In this document: positions 20,239-31,156 of the stretch, one piece after another | Position numbering within the stretch: the first letter of the stretch is position 1 | Layout of the letters: each line of letters opens with the position of its first letter | NCBI GenBank assembly: GCA_026075535.2 | Contig: AP026549.1 | Span: 4,588,001-4,652,000 of the forward strand | Source: Tricholoma matsutake | Lineage: Eukaryota > Basidiomycota > Agaricomycetes > Agaricales > Tricholomataceae | Length of the DNA stretch: 64,000 nucleotides | Reading direction: 5' to 3' | The notes under the pieces: generated by a model | What the model saw: the letters and a program-made list of their open reading frames with translations, nothing else | The model's database searches: none | What the model was told of the DNA's origin: nothing | Made by a program: the position numbers and the translations under genes

Positions 20239-22887
20239 ATGCCTTCCTACAATCAAGTTGCTGAATCTTACATCAACGACATCCTCCCTTCCATTCAACC
20301 ACATCTCCATTGATCTGTCACAAAGGCCATCTTCAGAGGTGATGAAGATCTTTTACTACTCCTTCAAGAACTTCCAAACTCACCAGTATGTCTGTTAACT
20401 ATCCAAATTTCATCCTATAACGTATCATTTCTATCAAATCAGGGATTGAATACCCTCGTCGGGCAACAGTTGTTGGTATGGATCGACGAGTGCAAGCTGG
20501 AGATTGTTCTTCTACAACATGGCTGAGGCTATACAGTAAATGAGGAAAAATTGAAGAGTTGGATTGTACATTAACTCAATTTACCTGTCAATGAGTTTCT
20601 AACTGTACTTCCTAGTACACTACTTCATCGGGTGCTCAAGATGTACCGGAATGTGAGGGAGATGGCAGATATGACTTTGTCCCATCTCGTCTGCTCATCA
20701 GCGCGGCCTTGCAGCTTGACCGAGCTGATACTCAAGGAACGGAAGTCGACTTTGGCAAGATAAAGCAGGATGACCCCTTGTTGTGGTACCACCCGATGCT
20801 TTCAGAGGAGGGCAGCAGTACTCGGGAGCAGTTTTCAGAAGGGCGTCAGACACCAGGTAGGTTTCACTCAGTTTAGCTTCAATTATCTACATATTGAATC
20901 ACATATAGTACCTCATGCAGTTCAGAACGGAGTAGCTGCCTCTATAATAAATCCAATCGTCATCCCAGGCAACATCCAGATTTGTTCGAGGGATGAAATG
21001 TTGCAAATTATTCCCCCACCGCCCACTTCAACTGACCCGGCTTCAAGTCATCGTAGCATTCCTTTGGCCAGAATGACAGTGGATCTGTCAACACAATACC
21101 AGCTTTTGAAAATGACTCCCATGGGATGGAGGAGCCATTCACAGACTCGTATCAAAAGCAGTGAGTATGTGAACGACTCTTCTGATGAGATAAAGGAAGA
21201 GGCCTGGTTGGAAGAAGCAGGAGAGAGAGGGCGGAGCAGGATGAAGAAGGTGGATGTTAAAGGAAAGCCGAAGGATACAGCAGAGGCGATGGATGTGGAT
21301 TCGGAGGAGGTCAACCAGCCTGCGGAGGGGTCATCACAACCCTCAAGAAGATCACAACCCAAGGCAACAACGTCAAAATCAAGCATGAAGCCTGGAACAG
21401 AGACCATGCGTCTGCCAAATTTGGGCAACATGGGGGCTTGTGCAAGGTGTGTGAAGCTGGAGGTGAGATGCATGTATGCGGGCAACACCGCTTGTTTGTC
21501 ATGTCGAGGTCGCAAGCAGAAGTGTACAAAGGTTGTTGGGAAGTGGCGGACAAGAGGGAAAGCGACAGTGACAAAGGAAGGAAAGACACAGGTCATCAAG
21601 TCAGAACCAAGAGCAACCCCAACAACACCTGCGTTGGGTGATGAAAACATGTTGGAACCCTCCCCATCGAACCCAAGCCTACACTGATCAACCAGGACCC
21701 GAAGCACTTCAAGGCCACCTGAGGCAGCTAAGGCTTCATCAACCCCAAGCAGGGGATCGACGCCAAAGCCACCAGTGACACCAAAGAGAGGGACGACTTC
21801 AAAACCAACAAGGGCAGCAGTGGCGACACCAAAGGTGAAAGGAAAAGCAAAGCCAAGAAGTCGATCCAAGTCGAAATCCAGGAAGACAGATGAGGACGAA
21901 GCCATGTTGGATGGTGGAGAGACTTGCCGAGGGAGTCCAGGGGTGGTAACAGTGCATCCATTGGGGCAGGTACCATCGGAGTACCTTTACTTCGTAAATC
22001 GGAAAGGGGAACAGGTCAGTGAGGCTGTCCGAGTTGTCAACAATGGTGAGGCGAGTGTTGAGAGTGTTGAGGGAGAAATGGCAATGGTGCAACAGCTTCA
22101 ATGGGAGAATAACTGACTGACTAAGGAGGTCACAGAGATGTGAGAGGAGATGAGGAAGATGAAGGAGATGATGGTAGCAATGGAAATGAGCCAAAGGGTG
22201 CTCATCAGCAACCACAATGCCCATACTGCACTCCTGGAACAGCATTGGCAAATGTTGACCAAAGTCATGTCCCAACCTACAACGCCCTCCGACCGCCGAA
22301 CACCTGAGGATGGAGGTGCCATGGAGAGTCTCAGCATGCCACCATCCCGCTTTTCGTCATCACCCTATCCCTTACATTCTATGAACATTGTCCCATATCC
22401 CTCCCCTTATCCCCCTAATGATTTCACATCACCCGTTATCACTCCAAGGAGTTCAAGAGTCTTCAACGACATTATTCAGCCCAGCATGTTACAGCTGAAC
22501 AAACTCAGGATTACACCAAGTCCAAATCCTTCCGGTCAGTATCATCGAACCTCTGATGCTGCAATGGAGGAAGAACAACCTGTTGCGGGACCATCCCATG
22601 CAGCTTTGGCGAGTGGACAGGATGTATGAGAGATGGCTTCACAAATGGTAGCCCCGGAGGTTGCATTGAATACCATGCCAGAGGTTGAGAATGTAGATGA
22701 GAGTGATGGTGCAATAACAAAGGAACAGGAGGCCGAGAGACCTAGGATGGTCATGCCCAGGATAATGGAATCTCCAGCGTCAGGAATGGAAGATGAATAC
22801 GATAGAGATTCTTTTGCCATGGCAATCAACGAATCCGATGAAGAATTGGACAGGGATCGTCAGTATAACTGGGAAACATTACTGTAG
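20239..22887 (+). pseudogene. Giant-element gene B: Zn2Cys6-like cysteine cluster protein
   Basis: A multi-exon gene starting MPSYNQVAESYIND. The first intron is 20386-20442 (GTATGT...CAG), with further introns near 20530-20620 and 20855-20920. From about 20920 to 22887 it is one frame. A cysteine cluster, CARCVKLEVRC then CLSCRGRKQKC (about 21448-21534), has the spacing C-x2-C-x6-C-x7-C-x2-C-x6-C, close to fungal Zn2Cys6 DNA-binding domains. It is followed by a Lys/Arg-rich tract and a coiled-coil-like segment (TKEVTEM then EEMRKMKEMMVAMEMSQ). In-frame TGA codons occur at 20311, 21685, 22114, 22141 and 22627, each replaceable by Arg CGA. It may bind the element's own ends, but that is inference. 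The final 250 bp are duplicated in inverted orientation downstream. Confidence 0.6.
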
Positions 22888-23760
22888 TGTTAAAATGATT
22901 ATTGTCAACAGCTTTGGTAAGATAGGCGTTCATGGATTACTGCATGCAAACTAGTACATAACTGAGGTGACAAAATGATGATGGGAGAAAACGACCCAAC
23001 AAAATGACCTGACAACATGACCCGACAAAATGACCCAACATGATCTCAAGAAATGACCCGACAAAATGACCTGATGACCCGACAAAATGACCTGATGACC
23101 CGACAAAATGACCCAACAAAATGACCTGACACAATGAACTGACAACATGACCCAACAAAATGACCCGACAAAATGTCGGGTCATCTTGTGTCGGGTCATC
23201 TATTGTCAGGTCACAATACTTATTTGATCAATTTGTCAGGTCCTTTAGTCAGGTCATTTTGTCACATCCTCAGGTTACTTGGCTAGGTGATCATTTTGTC
23301 GGGTCATTTTGTCGGGCCATCCAGTGTCGGGTTATCTAGTGTCGGGTCAGTTTTGTCAGGTCATGTTGTCAGGTCATTTTGTTGGGTCATTTTGTCGGGT
23401 TGTTTTCTCTGGTCATCATTTTGTCACCTTAGTTATGTACTAGTTTGCATGCAGTAATCCATGAACACCTATCTAACAAAGCTGTTGACAATAATCATTT
23501 TAACACTACAGTAATGTTTCCCAGTTATACTGACGATCCCTGTCCAATTCTTCATCAGATTCGTCGATTACCATGGCAAAAGAATCTCTATCATATTCAT
23601 CTTCCATTCCTGACACTGGAGATTCCATTATCCTGGGCATGACCATCCTAGGTCTCTCGGCCTCCTGTTCCTTTGTTATTGTGCCATCACTCTCATCTAC
23701 ATTCTCAACCTCTGGCATGGTATTCAATGCAACCTCCAGGGCTACCACTTCTGAAGCCAT
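22630..23760. repeat. Long inverted repeat with minisatellite loop
   Basis: Arms of about 350 bp: 22633 to about 22985 and, inverted, about 23400 to 23756. Both arms encode the tail of gene B (EVENVDESDG, MVMPRIMESP, ELDRDRQYNWETLL), with the inverted copy on the minus strand, and both share the 3' flank up to GGTGACAAAATGATGA. The spacer is a 13-bp minisatellite that itself flips orientation near 23172. The inverted arm continues into a second array. It is strong hairpin DNA, probably the product of a fold-back or replication-slippage event. Confidence 0.9.
22985..23415. repeat. 13-bp minisatellite array 1 (flips at ~23172)
   Basis: Units TGACCCGACAAAA with variants (CCTGAC, CCAACA, a 15-bp CACCAGA form) run to about 23172, then the reverse complement TTTTGTCGGGTCA runs to about 23410. 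ORFs through it repeat a GHFVGSF-type string and are not genes. Confidence 0.95.
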
Positions 23761-24815
23761 TGACCCGACACAATGACCCGACCAAAGCGACCTGACACTA
23801 GATGACCCAACACCAGATGACCCAACACCAGATGACCCAACAAATGACCGGACAAAATGACCCAACAAAATGACCCGACAAAATGACCCGACAAAATGAC
23901 CTGACAAAATGACCCGACAAAATGACCTGACAAAATGATGACCCAACAGTAGATGACCCGACCAGATGATCAGACAAAATGACCCAACACAATGACCCGA
24001 CACAATGACCTGACCAAAGCGAGCCGACACTAGATGACCCGACACCAGATGACCCGACAAATGACCCGACAAAATGACCTGACAAAATGACCCGACAACA
24101 TGACCCGACAAAATGACCCGACATGATCTCAAGAAATGACCCGACAAAATGACCCAATGACCCGACACAATGAACCGACAACATGACCTGACAAAATGAC
24201 CCGACATTTTGTCGGGTCATCTAGTGTCAGGTCATCTTGTGTCGGGTCATCTATTGTTGGGTCACAATACTTATTTGGTTAATTTGTCAGGTCCTTTAGT
24301 CAGGTCATTTTGTCACATCCTCAGGTTACTTGGCCAGGTGATCATTTTGTCGGGTCGTTTGTCGGGTCATCTGGTGTTGGGTCATCTAGGGTGGGGTCGC
24401 TTTGGTCGGGTCATTTTGTCAGGTCATTTTGTCGGGTTGTTTTGTCGGATCATCTGGTTGGGTCATCTACTGTAGGGTCATCTGGTGTCGGGTCATTTTG
24501 TTGGGTCATTTTGTCGGGTCATTTTGTCAGGTCATTTTGTTGGGTCATTTTGTTGGGTTGTTTGTCGGGTCATCTGGTGTCGGGTCATCTGGTGTTGGGT
24601 CATCTAGTGTCGGCTCGCTTTGGTCAGGTCATTGTGTCAGGTCATTGTGTCGGGTCATTTTGTTGGATCATCTGGTCGGGTCATTTACTGTCGGGTCATT
24701 TTGTCGGGTCATTTTGTCGGGCCATTTTGTTGGGTCATTTTGTCGGGTCATTTTGTCGGGTCATTTTGTTGGGTCGTTTTGTCGGGTCATTTTGTTGGGT
24801 CGTTTGTCTATAGTG
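23757..24815. repeat. 13-bp minisatellite array 2 (flips at ~24205)
   Basis: Same unit as array 1: C-rich orientation 23757-24203, G-rich orientation 24205-24815, meeting at GACCCGACATTTTGTCGGGTC. The two halves are near mirror copies, including a shared interruption by CAAGAAATG/related spacers. Confidence 0.95.
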
Positions 24816-25025
24816 AATGCTCGAAAATTCCAAACAAAGACCACTATGCTTGTCTGGATACTATTCTACGTTTACATTTTCCTTCCCTTTCATTTCTTCA
24901 TCTCTGCCTTCTTTGGAATTATCTTTAAATTAGGCTGCTCACTTATTGGTACTGGTTTTTCAGTTGTGTTTCGAGTAGACCGCCTTTGAGGGGGCTTCAA
25001 AACTGCAGGACATTTCAATTATTCA
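24816..25025. other. Intergenic between array 2 and gene C
   Basis: No gene seen. It includes the 3' flank of gene C. Confidence 0.5.
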
Positions 25026-27083
25026 TCATCTTGGACAAAATAGACCAAGCTTACCCAATGACTGTGAATGAGCAGGTACATTGATAGAAACTTTTGGCTT
25101 CTTCTTCAGTGGTTCCTTTATCTTCTCAGCCAACCTCGATTTCATCACCTTTCCTTTCTGCATCATCTCTGGTTCTTGCTGATCCCCCCCATGAATCTCA
25201 TACTCATTTGTCGCAGTGTTGGCACTCTTCCCAGCATCCACGGCCCTACCAGTCTGTTTGCTTAAAGGTTGCATTGTACTCTTTCGAACAAGTTCCATCG
25301 CCAGGCTGAGCTTCTGCCATTTCCTAACTGGATGCATCTTGCTATTTCTGGAATTTCCTGTGATTGGAATTGGTGTCTTGCTTGGCCTGCCCTTCGGTTG
25401 TCCGGACTGCATTACATCTTCCTCTTCCGATGACTCCATCTGATCGACCAATGTGAAATCAAACACTTCACCCAATTCATCAACCTCGTTTAATGTGGGA
25501 GCCCTCCATTTATGCCTTCTTGAATCTGGAACAATATGGTCAGTCCACCTTTCCTCAGGCTTCTCCACCCTCTTTTCCTTGCCTTTACCCTCCCTCTCAC
25601 TCTTCTTGGTCCTTGGGCGGCTTGGGCGGCTTGGTGTTTTGGCATCGGAATCAGCATCGGAATTGGAATTGGAATTGGAATCATCTCTTGATCTCTTCTT
25701 TCCCTTCAATTTTTTGTCCTGATAGAATTTGAAACCAAAACCATTGCTTTCCTGATTAGAGTACCAAAATGTCAAAATCTCCTTGATCTGGTGGTCCTTC
25801 ATCAGGAACCTGATCTGCCCCAAAGTACTTATCTGCATCTTCAATGAACAACATCCAAGGAGGGATTGCACATTCATTACTGCAAGCCAGACCTGACAAG
25901 TCATCCGGGATGAGAATGAACAAATGATTGCCAACCCACTCACGATATGCTGACCCGACATATGACCTGATTAACGCTTTCTTATCCATCCCTTTGCTCG
26001 GCCAGTCAGTCGGCTCAGGAAGCAATGGATTCCCATTGGCATCTGTATCCAACTGAACATATGGTTTTCGACTTGAGGTTCCAATAGGAACTTGGAACTT
26101 TGCTTCTTCAGCTGCAGCTAACAAAAGACAATTATTTTGAATCTTTCCAATGAGAAATTATCCATTTACAATACATCTCCTTTGCATGCATGTTTAGAAG
26201 CCCCATGATTGGCTTGGTATCCCAATCTTTGTTTGCTTGGAAGAAAGACTTCCCTCCAAGATCTCCCATAAATTCATGCCTACAAAGAAAAAGGTTTAAC
26301 TGGCAGAAACAAATTCAGACAGTGAACAGACTTAACGCATTCGTGACAAGTACTCCATTCACTTCCTTGTGGCATGTTAATACCAAACAGTCCATTCCAC
26401 AAGACTTTTTCATTTGCTTGCAGAAGGACTTCACATGCTTATGAGCCTGTTTTGCATTCCTGTTCTGCATTAGTATTGATAATACCAATATTCAACGTGA
26501 ATGACCTACCTTGCTTGCTCCTCAGCTGGGGGACCCATTTGATTCCATATATCGGCCAGGTCCTCCATCTTCCTTTTCTCTGCTTCTGATGTCTTCCCCC
26601 AAAGGTTACTCAACTCCTTCTGGTATGTGCCAAATGCCTTTTGATTGTCCGCCTTGCATGAAGTATCTTCTACCCATCCACCCATTTTTCCTTGAATCAT
26701 TTCCTTTAACTCCCCTTTTGCCTGAACGCCGAGAACCCTTCTACCTGTCCATTTCTTGATCCCCTTAAATTTCTCGGACGATTCTCTAGTTCTTCCATAT
26801 GTATGGAACCAAGCATATACACCCTGTTTAAAAATGCCCTGTTCAAAGGCATTGCAAAATACTTTCCAATTCATGAACTGACCTTCTTCCTCAACTCCTT
26901 ATCTTCCCTAGACCAGTGGGGATTCTTTTTCTTCATTTTGTCATAAACTTTCTGACCAATTCTGTTCCACTGTGAATGATCTCCCTCTCACCATTGTTCC
27001 TTTCTGGCTTCTAGGATTTCCACATCTTCTCCTGTCAGCTTAAAGTGGACGAGTTCGGGAGGAACATGGGCTTCAGCTGGCAT
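25026..27083 (-). pseudogene. Giant-element gene C: unrecognised multi-exon gene
   Basis: The start is MPAEAHVPPELVHFKLTGED (ATG complement 27081-27083). The first exon ends at 26883 before a GTCAGT donor. Further coding blocks are complement 26506-26874 (VFCNAFEQGIFKQGVYAWFH, then FGTYQKELSNLWGKTSEAEK with an HMG-box-like look), about 26100-26300 (MGDLGGKSFFQANKDWDTKP), 25756-26124 (PIGTSSRKPYVQLDTDANGN) and 25026-25740 (a Ser/Asp/Lys-rich tail with KKRSRDD). There is an in-frame TGA at complement 26988-26990 (KEQW-stop-EGDHSQW), where CGA would fit. I know no function. Similar large genes without assigned role accompany agaricomycete transposons. It is divergent from the KDZ gene once the Harbinger insertion is removed. 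Confidence 0.6.
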
Positions 27084-28005
27084 AGCGTATAGTGATGTAA
27101 TGTATGTGATGTGATGGTGGATAAGTGTATTTTTGGTGTTGTGGTATTGAAACAAATACAAATCAGGATGCAGGGGAAATCATTTCATTATGGAATCAAT
27201 TATACCGATCATTGTCGATCATGGTTGATCATGGTTGATCAATTTTGATCATTGTCGATCATTGTCGATCATTAATTAATCCATCGATCCTGAGTCTTGA
27301 AAAGCCCCTAATTGTATGAGTCCAGTCACTGATCACACATATTGACCAATATGCTCCAAGGAATGCTCAGAAATGCTCAGAAATCATATCAGTGATCATT
27401 TGGAGACCAATCTTTCAGTTTAATCAAACCACTTGTCAACTTTCTTTTTGTCACCTAGTATGAAGTCATATATTTGAGTCAGTTGGCATCACTTCTAGAT
27501 AGTTTGGTTGTAAAAAGGCATAAGAAAAAAAGCACTGTCTAAATCATAAATCCCCATAATATACATTCTTCAAAGATAAGATGAGATCATGAGGAACAAG
27601 TGTCATTGGTTGTTTCATGGTTAGAAGTTTCTGATCTAATGTAAATTGCGGTTCGTACATCACCATCTACTTATGTTCTGAACAAAGCAAAACTTGGAGT
27701 TTTTGAGTTAAAACCTTAAATTCTTAACATGTCTAACAATGTATTCAGAACTTATGGAGTTAGAATATTGTACAAATGTCATTTGTGTGATAGACTTGAT
27801 ATGTCATGATCGTGTAGTCATGTGATAGCCATTAAATCTCCCTACCATCTTCTTCAATACTACTTGAATACTACTACTACTACTACTAGCTTTGCATTCT
27901 TTGACCTGACATTTTGACCAGTTTTTTAACATTTACCTGACTTTGTTGACTTGCACCTAACTATCACATGACTGAGAAATTTCCTTTTTTACAGAGGGTA
28001 ACCTG
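27084..28005. other. Non-coding, AT-rich, with GATCATTGTC-type short repeats
   Basis: Units such as GATCATTGTC and GATCATGGTT recur at 27200-27285. No credible ORF. This was probably the shared promoter region of gene C and the KDZ gene before Harbinger inserted. Confidence 0.55.
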
Positions 28006-28048
28006 CTGGTGGGTGCCGAAAGACTTCGTTCTCCGCCTCCCTCCCGCG

Positions 28049-29537
28049 ATGTCTCTAGGTTTCGATTATATGCTGATTGATAATCTACATCAACACATTC
28101 TTCACTACACAGCTGCTGCTGTACAGATCTGTCTCCCTATCCTTATGGATGTGCTCCCCTCCATCAATGCTGATGATGCCACAACATCTGAAGCAGTGAA
28201 GAGTCAAGCGAAGAAGTGGTCAGATCAAGAAATTGAAGACCTCGTTGCTTTCTTGTACAACCGCCGTTCTGAAGCCAGCTCTCCAGGGAACTTCAAGCCA
28301 GTTGTCTGGACAGCAGCTAAACTGCATCTTGACACCAAGAACCCACATTCTCCACGAACAATAGCTGCCATCAAAGCCAAGTTTACTATGGTGCATGATA
28401 TAATCATTCTACATCCTTTTCCTCCATTTTACCATTCTACTAGTATAAAGATATGTACAGGGTGGTTGAGGATTACTATGGAAGGTTGGGAATGGGTGCA
28501 ATGCCTGCTGGATCAGGTATCTGGGCACAAACGAGTGCCGAGCTTCAACATTACAAGGATTTTGAGAAGAATTTAGGGAAGGAACGGGTACATTCCTATT
28601 ATATTGTTATTTTCATATGTATCTAACCTTCAAATCAGAGAAAAGGTACTGTCATCAGCTCCTCAATGCATCATTTCCACAATATGTGAAAATGCAAGCA
28701 ATCATGGAGAAATCTATTCCGAAAGGTCAATTTGCACACAGGGGCACTGCCCAAGCCCCTCCCAACCTCTTGATTGATGGGAATGGTGAGGTTAATGAGA
28801 CTGGGCATGCTGCCCCTTCGTCTTCAGCCAGGATCATCTTTCCTGCCACACAAGACGGCTTGACTTTCATGGATGTTGTTGATCCAGCCCTCCCATCAAC
28901 ATTGTCATGTCCTTTACTAGGCCAACTACCTGCAACAGCCTCATCTTCGCTCTCTATCCTATCAGTCCCGACAATGACTCCATCCTCAGCCCCTCTTGCT
29001 TTGGCATTCTCACAGCCCCCTTCACATCCCCTTACGTCAGCATTCTCACAGCCCCCTGCTTCGGCATCTTTGCATCCCTCTACGTCAGCATCCTCACATC
29101 CCCCTACCCCGGCATCAGCTCCTAGCATGCCCTCAGTGAAATCAAAGTCATTGGGAAAATGCAAACGGGCATCAGGGGATGATCACATGCCCAATCAGCC
29201 ACCATCCAAAACTGCTTCAAAGCCACAATCAAGTGCAACAACATTGACGAAGACCAATACAAGCATCTCTGCTCTTGTTGGAGCAACTGGGGCCATCAAC
29301 AATCTTAATACAACTATGCAACAAAGCCTGTTTCAATCGGATGCGCAGTGAATCAAGTTGGCAATGGAGCTGATCAAAAATGCAGACCATATTGATGATA
29401 ATGAACAAGGTGCTCTTTCATTCTATTATAGCAATAATCCAAATGCTGCTGGTAGTCTCATAGCCATGTCTGATGTGCAGCGGGAAAATACATTGCGTTA
29501 TGCTCTCCAAACGATCTTGAAGCCAGCTGTATCCTAA
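28049..29537 (+). pseudogene. Harbinger ORF1: Myb/SANT-like protein, one TGA
   Basis: The first Met inside the element is MSLGFDYMLIDNL (28049). The Myb/SANT-like part is KKWSDQEIEDLVAFLYNRRS then GNFKPVVWTAAKLHL and PRTIAAIKAKF (about 28205-28390). After an intron (donor near 28390, exon resuming near 28447) follow YRVVEDYYGRLGMGAMPAGS, then a second intron and FPQYVKMQAIMEKSIPKGQF and a long Pro/Ser-rich linker. A TGA at 29349-29351 (SDAQ-stop-IKLAMELIKNAD) splits a final block ending ALQTILKPAVS; CGA would read through. ORF1 proteins of Harbinger elements bind the transposase and DNA. The linker is a tandem Ser/Pro/Ala/His repeat. Confidence 0.75.
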
Positions 29538-29569
29538 ATTTTTGTACACTAACTGTACTGTACACTGTA

Positions 29570-30946
29570 TTACTCTACATCTGTATTGTACAAAAATTCA
29601 TCAATGTCATCACTGGCCTCGCGTTCTCGCAAAATCGCCTGATAGCTATTCCACATTGACTGTGCAATCTCGTTTCGCTGACCCGCAACTGCCCCATTTG
29701 GGTTGTTGTCTTCTACATTGCTGGCTTGTCGCACAAAGCCATCACCAGTGTGGCCACCTTGGTTTGGGTATTCTTCACTTGCAAGTTCTTCTTCGTGATG
29801 ATCATGAATGCAAATAAAATTATGTATAGCACACAATGCTGCCGGAATTTGTGCTTGGATTGTCATGTCATATTCTGGGCCAATCAAAAGTATGCAAAAG
29901 TGCTTCTTGAGAACTCCAAAAATGTGCTCGATTACATTTCTTGCCTGAGCATGACGCAAGTTGAAAAGCTCCTCCTTATTTTGTGGTCTGGACATTTCAT
30001 GAATTTAGGCATGCCTTATACTGAAAAACACAAACATACCATAATGAGGCATGCCCCCATTCAGCAAGATGATAATGGATGCTGCGGTAGGGAACAAGAA
30101 GCTCCTTGCAATGTGGGAAGCCTGCATCAGCAAGGAGATACGATCCCTCAGGTACAGTTAGATCATCAGAGATCGCACTTTCATAAACTCAGGCATCTGA
30201 TGCAGAGCCCTCCCATCTGGTAAGGACATATGTGAAAAGAAGATCGAACGAACAACTGAACAAGCAGTTCTGTGATATGAAGCCCTTCCGGTTGCACCAC
30301 GCTTCATGATACTCAGCATGAGCAGTGGCATGGATGTGGCTACCATCGATTGCCCCAAGGGCAGATCGGAGAAAAGGCCATAATTTTGGATTGTTGAAAA
30401 GTCTTGATGAAGGTGGATCATTGGGGGATATTTGTTTTATGTATTTGGAATTGAAAGGAGCAAATGCAAAGATACGAGCCATTTTACAGAAGTATCTGTG
30501 AACCTATGAGTCCAAAATGATGATAGCAGAAATAAATGAATTTTTTACACAGATATCGTCTCGGGAGCATGTTGAAACCTTTCCTCAAGATGGCAGATAG
30601 GAAGACCAGTGACACAACAATATAGAAAAATAGCAAGCTGCTCTTCAAGAGTGATGTACTTGGAATCCCCATGGCCCATCCCTCGTAATTCAGACACGAG
30701 AGCCCTGAAAACTTGCTTATTCATTACAAGAGCTGTGCGAATGCGCTTCGGATGACCATGGAGTAGTTCATTGACCCAAGCCTGCCCTGTGAGAATTGAC
30801 GTGTAACATGGCTCCTTGAAATAATACTGCTGTATAATCTTCAAGGTTTCAGGAATGACAATGTTGACGATCAGAACAACAAGTTGCTGAGCAATTTGAG
30901 CAAAAAGCTCCTGCTGTGAGGAATTTTGCTGATGGGGAGGAACCAT
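29570..30946 (-). pseudogene. PIF/Harbinger DDE transposase, degenerate
   Basis: The first ATG is complement 30944-30946 (MVPPHQQNSS). Exon 1 runs to about 30560 (YITLEEQLAIFLYCCVTGLP, an HTH-like region). The next exon starts near 30500 with RYFCKMARIFAFAPFN. The catalytic motifs of DDE_4 are visible: first Asp in LGAIDGSHI (about 30345), second in WEGSASDA (about 30195), Glu in HAQARNVIEHIFGVLKKHF (about 29940). A TGA (complement 30189-30191) directly follows SASDA where the family has Arg-Val; VYESAI continues in frame. The transposase is otherwise recognisable throughout. Confidence 0.85.
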
Positions 30947-31156
30947 GGTGATGATTTGCACATTTCATTGGAATGCTCTCGAAATACTATCATAGGCGTC
31001 TATCGATCAGTTGATATCGATAATCACGAAGTGATCCATTAAGAGCTATGAGTGAATGAATTTCTTCGGCACCACTGGCAGGTCTGAATTGCCCTGGGAC
31101 CCTCGCATCCGATGATTGATGGTTAGTCAGCAGTTCACACAAGCAACCAACATCTC

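Larger units (their letters stand above)
28009..31074. mobile_element. PIF/Harbinger transposon nested in the giant element
   Basis: It has two convergent genes, a Myb/SANT-like ORF1 (plus) and a DDE transposase (minus), the usual Harbinger gene set. Its ends share GGTGCCGAA...TTC.TTC (left from 28009, inverted right ending at 31074). The trinucleotide CTG flanks both sides (28006-28008 and 31075-31077), consistent with the 3-bp duplications of this superfamily. The exact boundary is uncertain by a few bases because the left end begins GTGGG and the right TGG. Confidence 0.7.

Noticed and set aside
22951..24989. Long open frames with repeated GHFVGSF/CRVILS strings (e.g. complement 23506-24207, 24310-24813)
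   Set aside because: They are translations of the 13-bp minisatellite, open in several frames on both strands. Only the gene B tail portion in the inverted arm derives from coding sequence.
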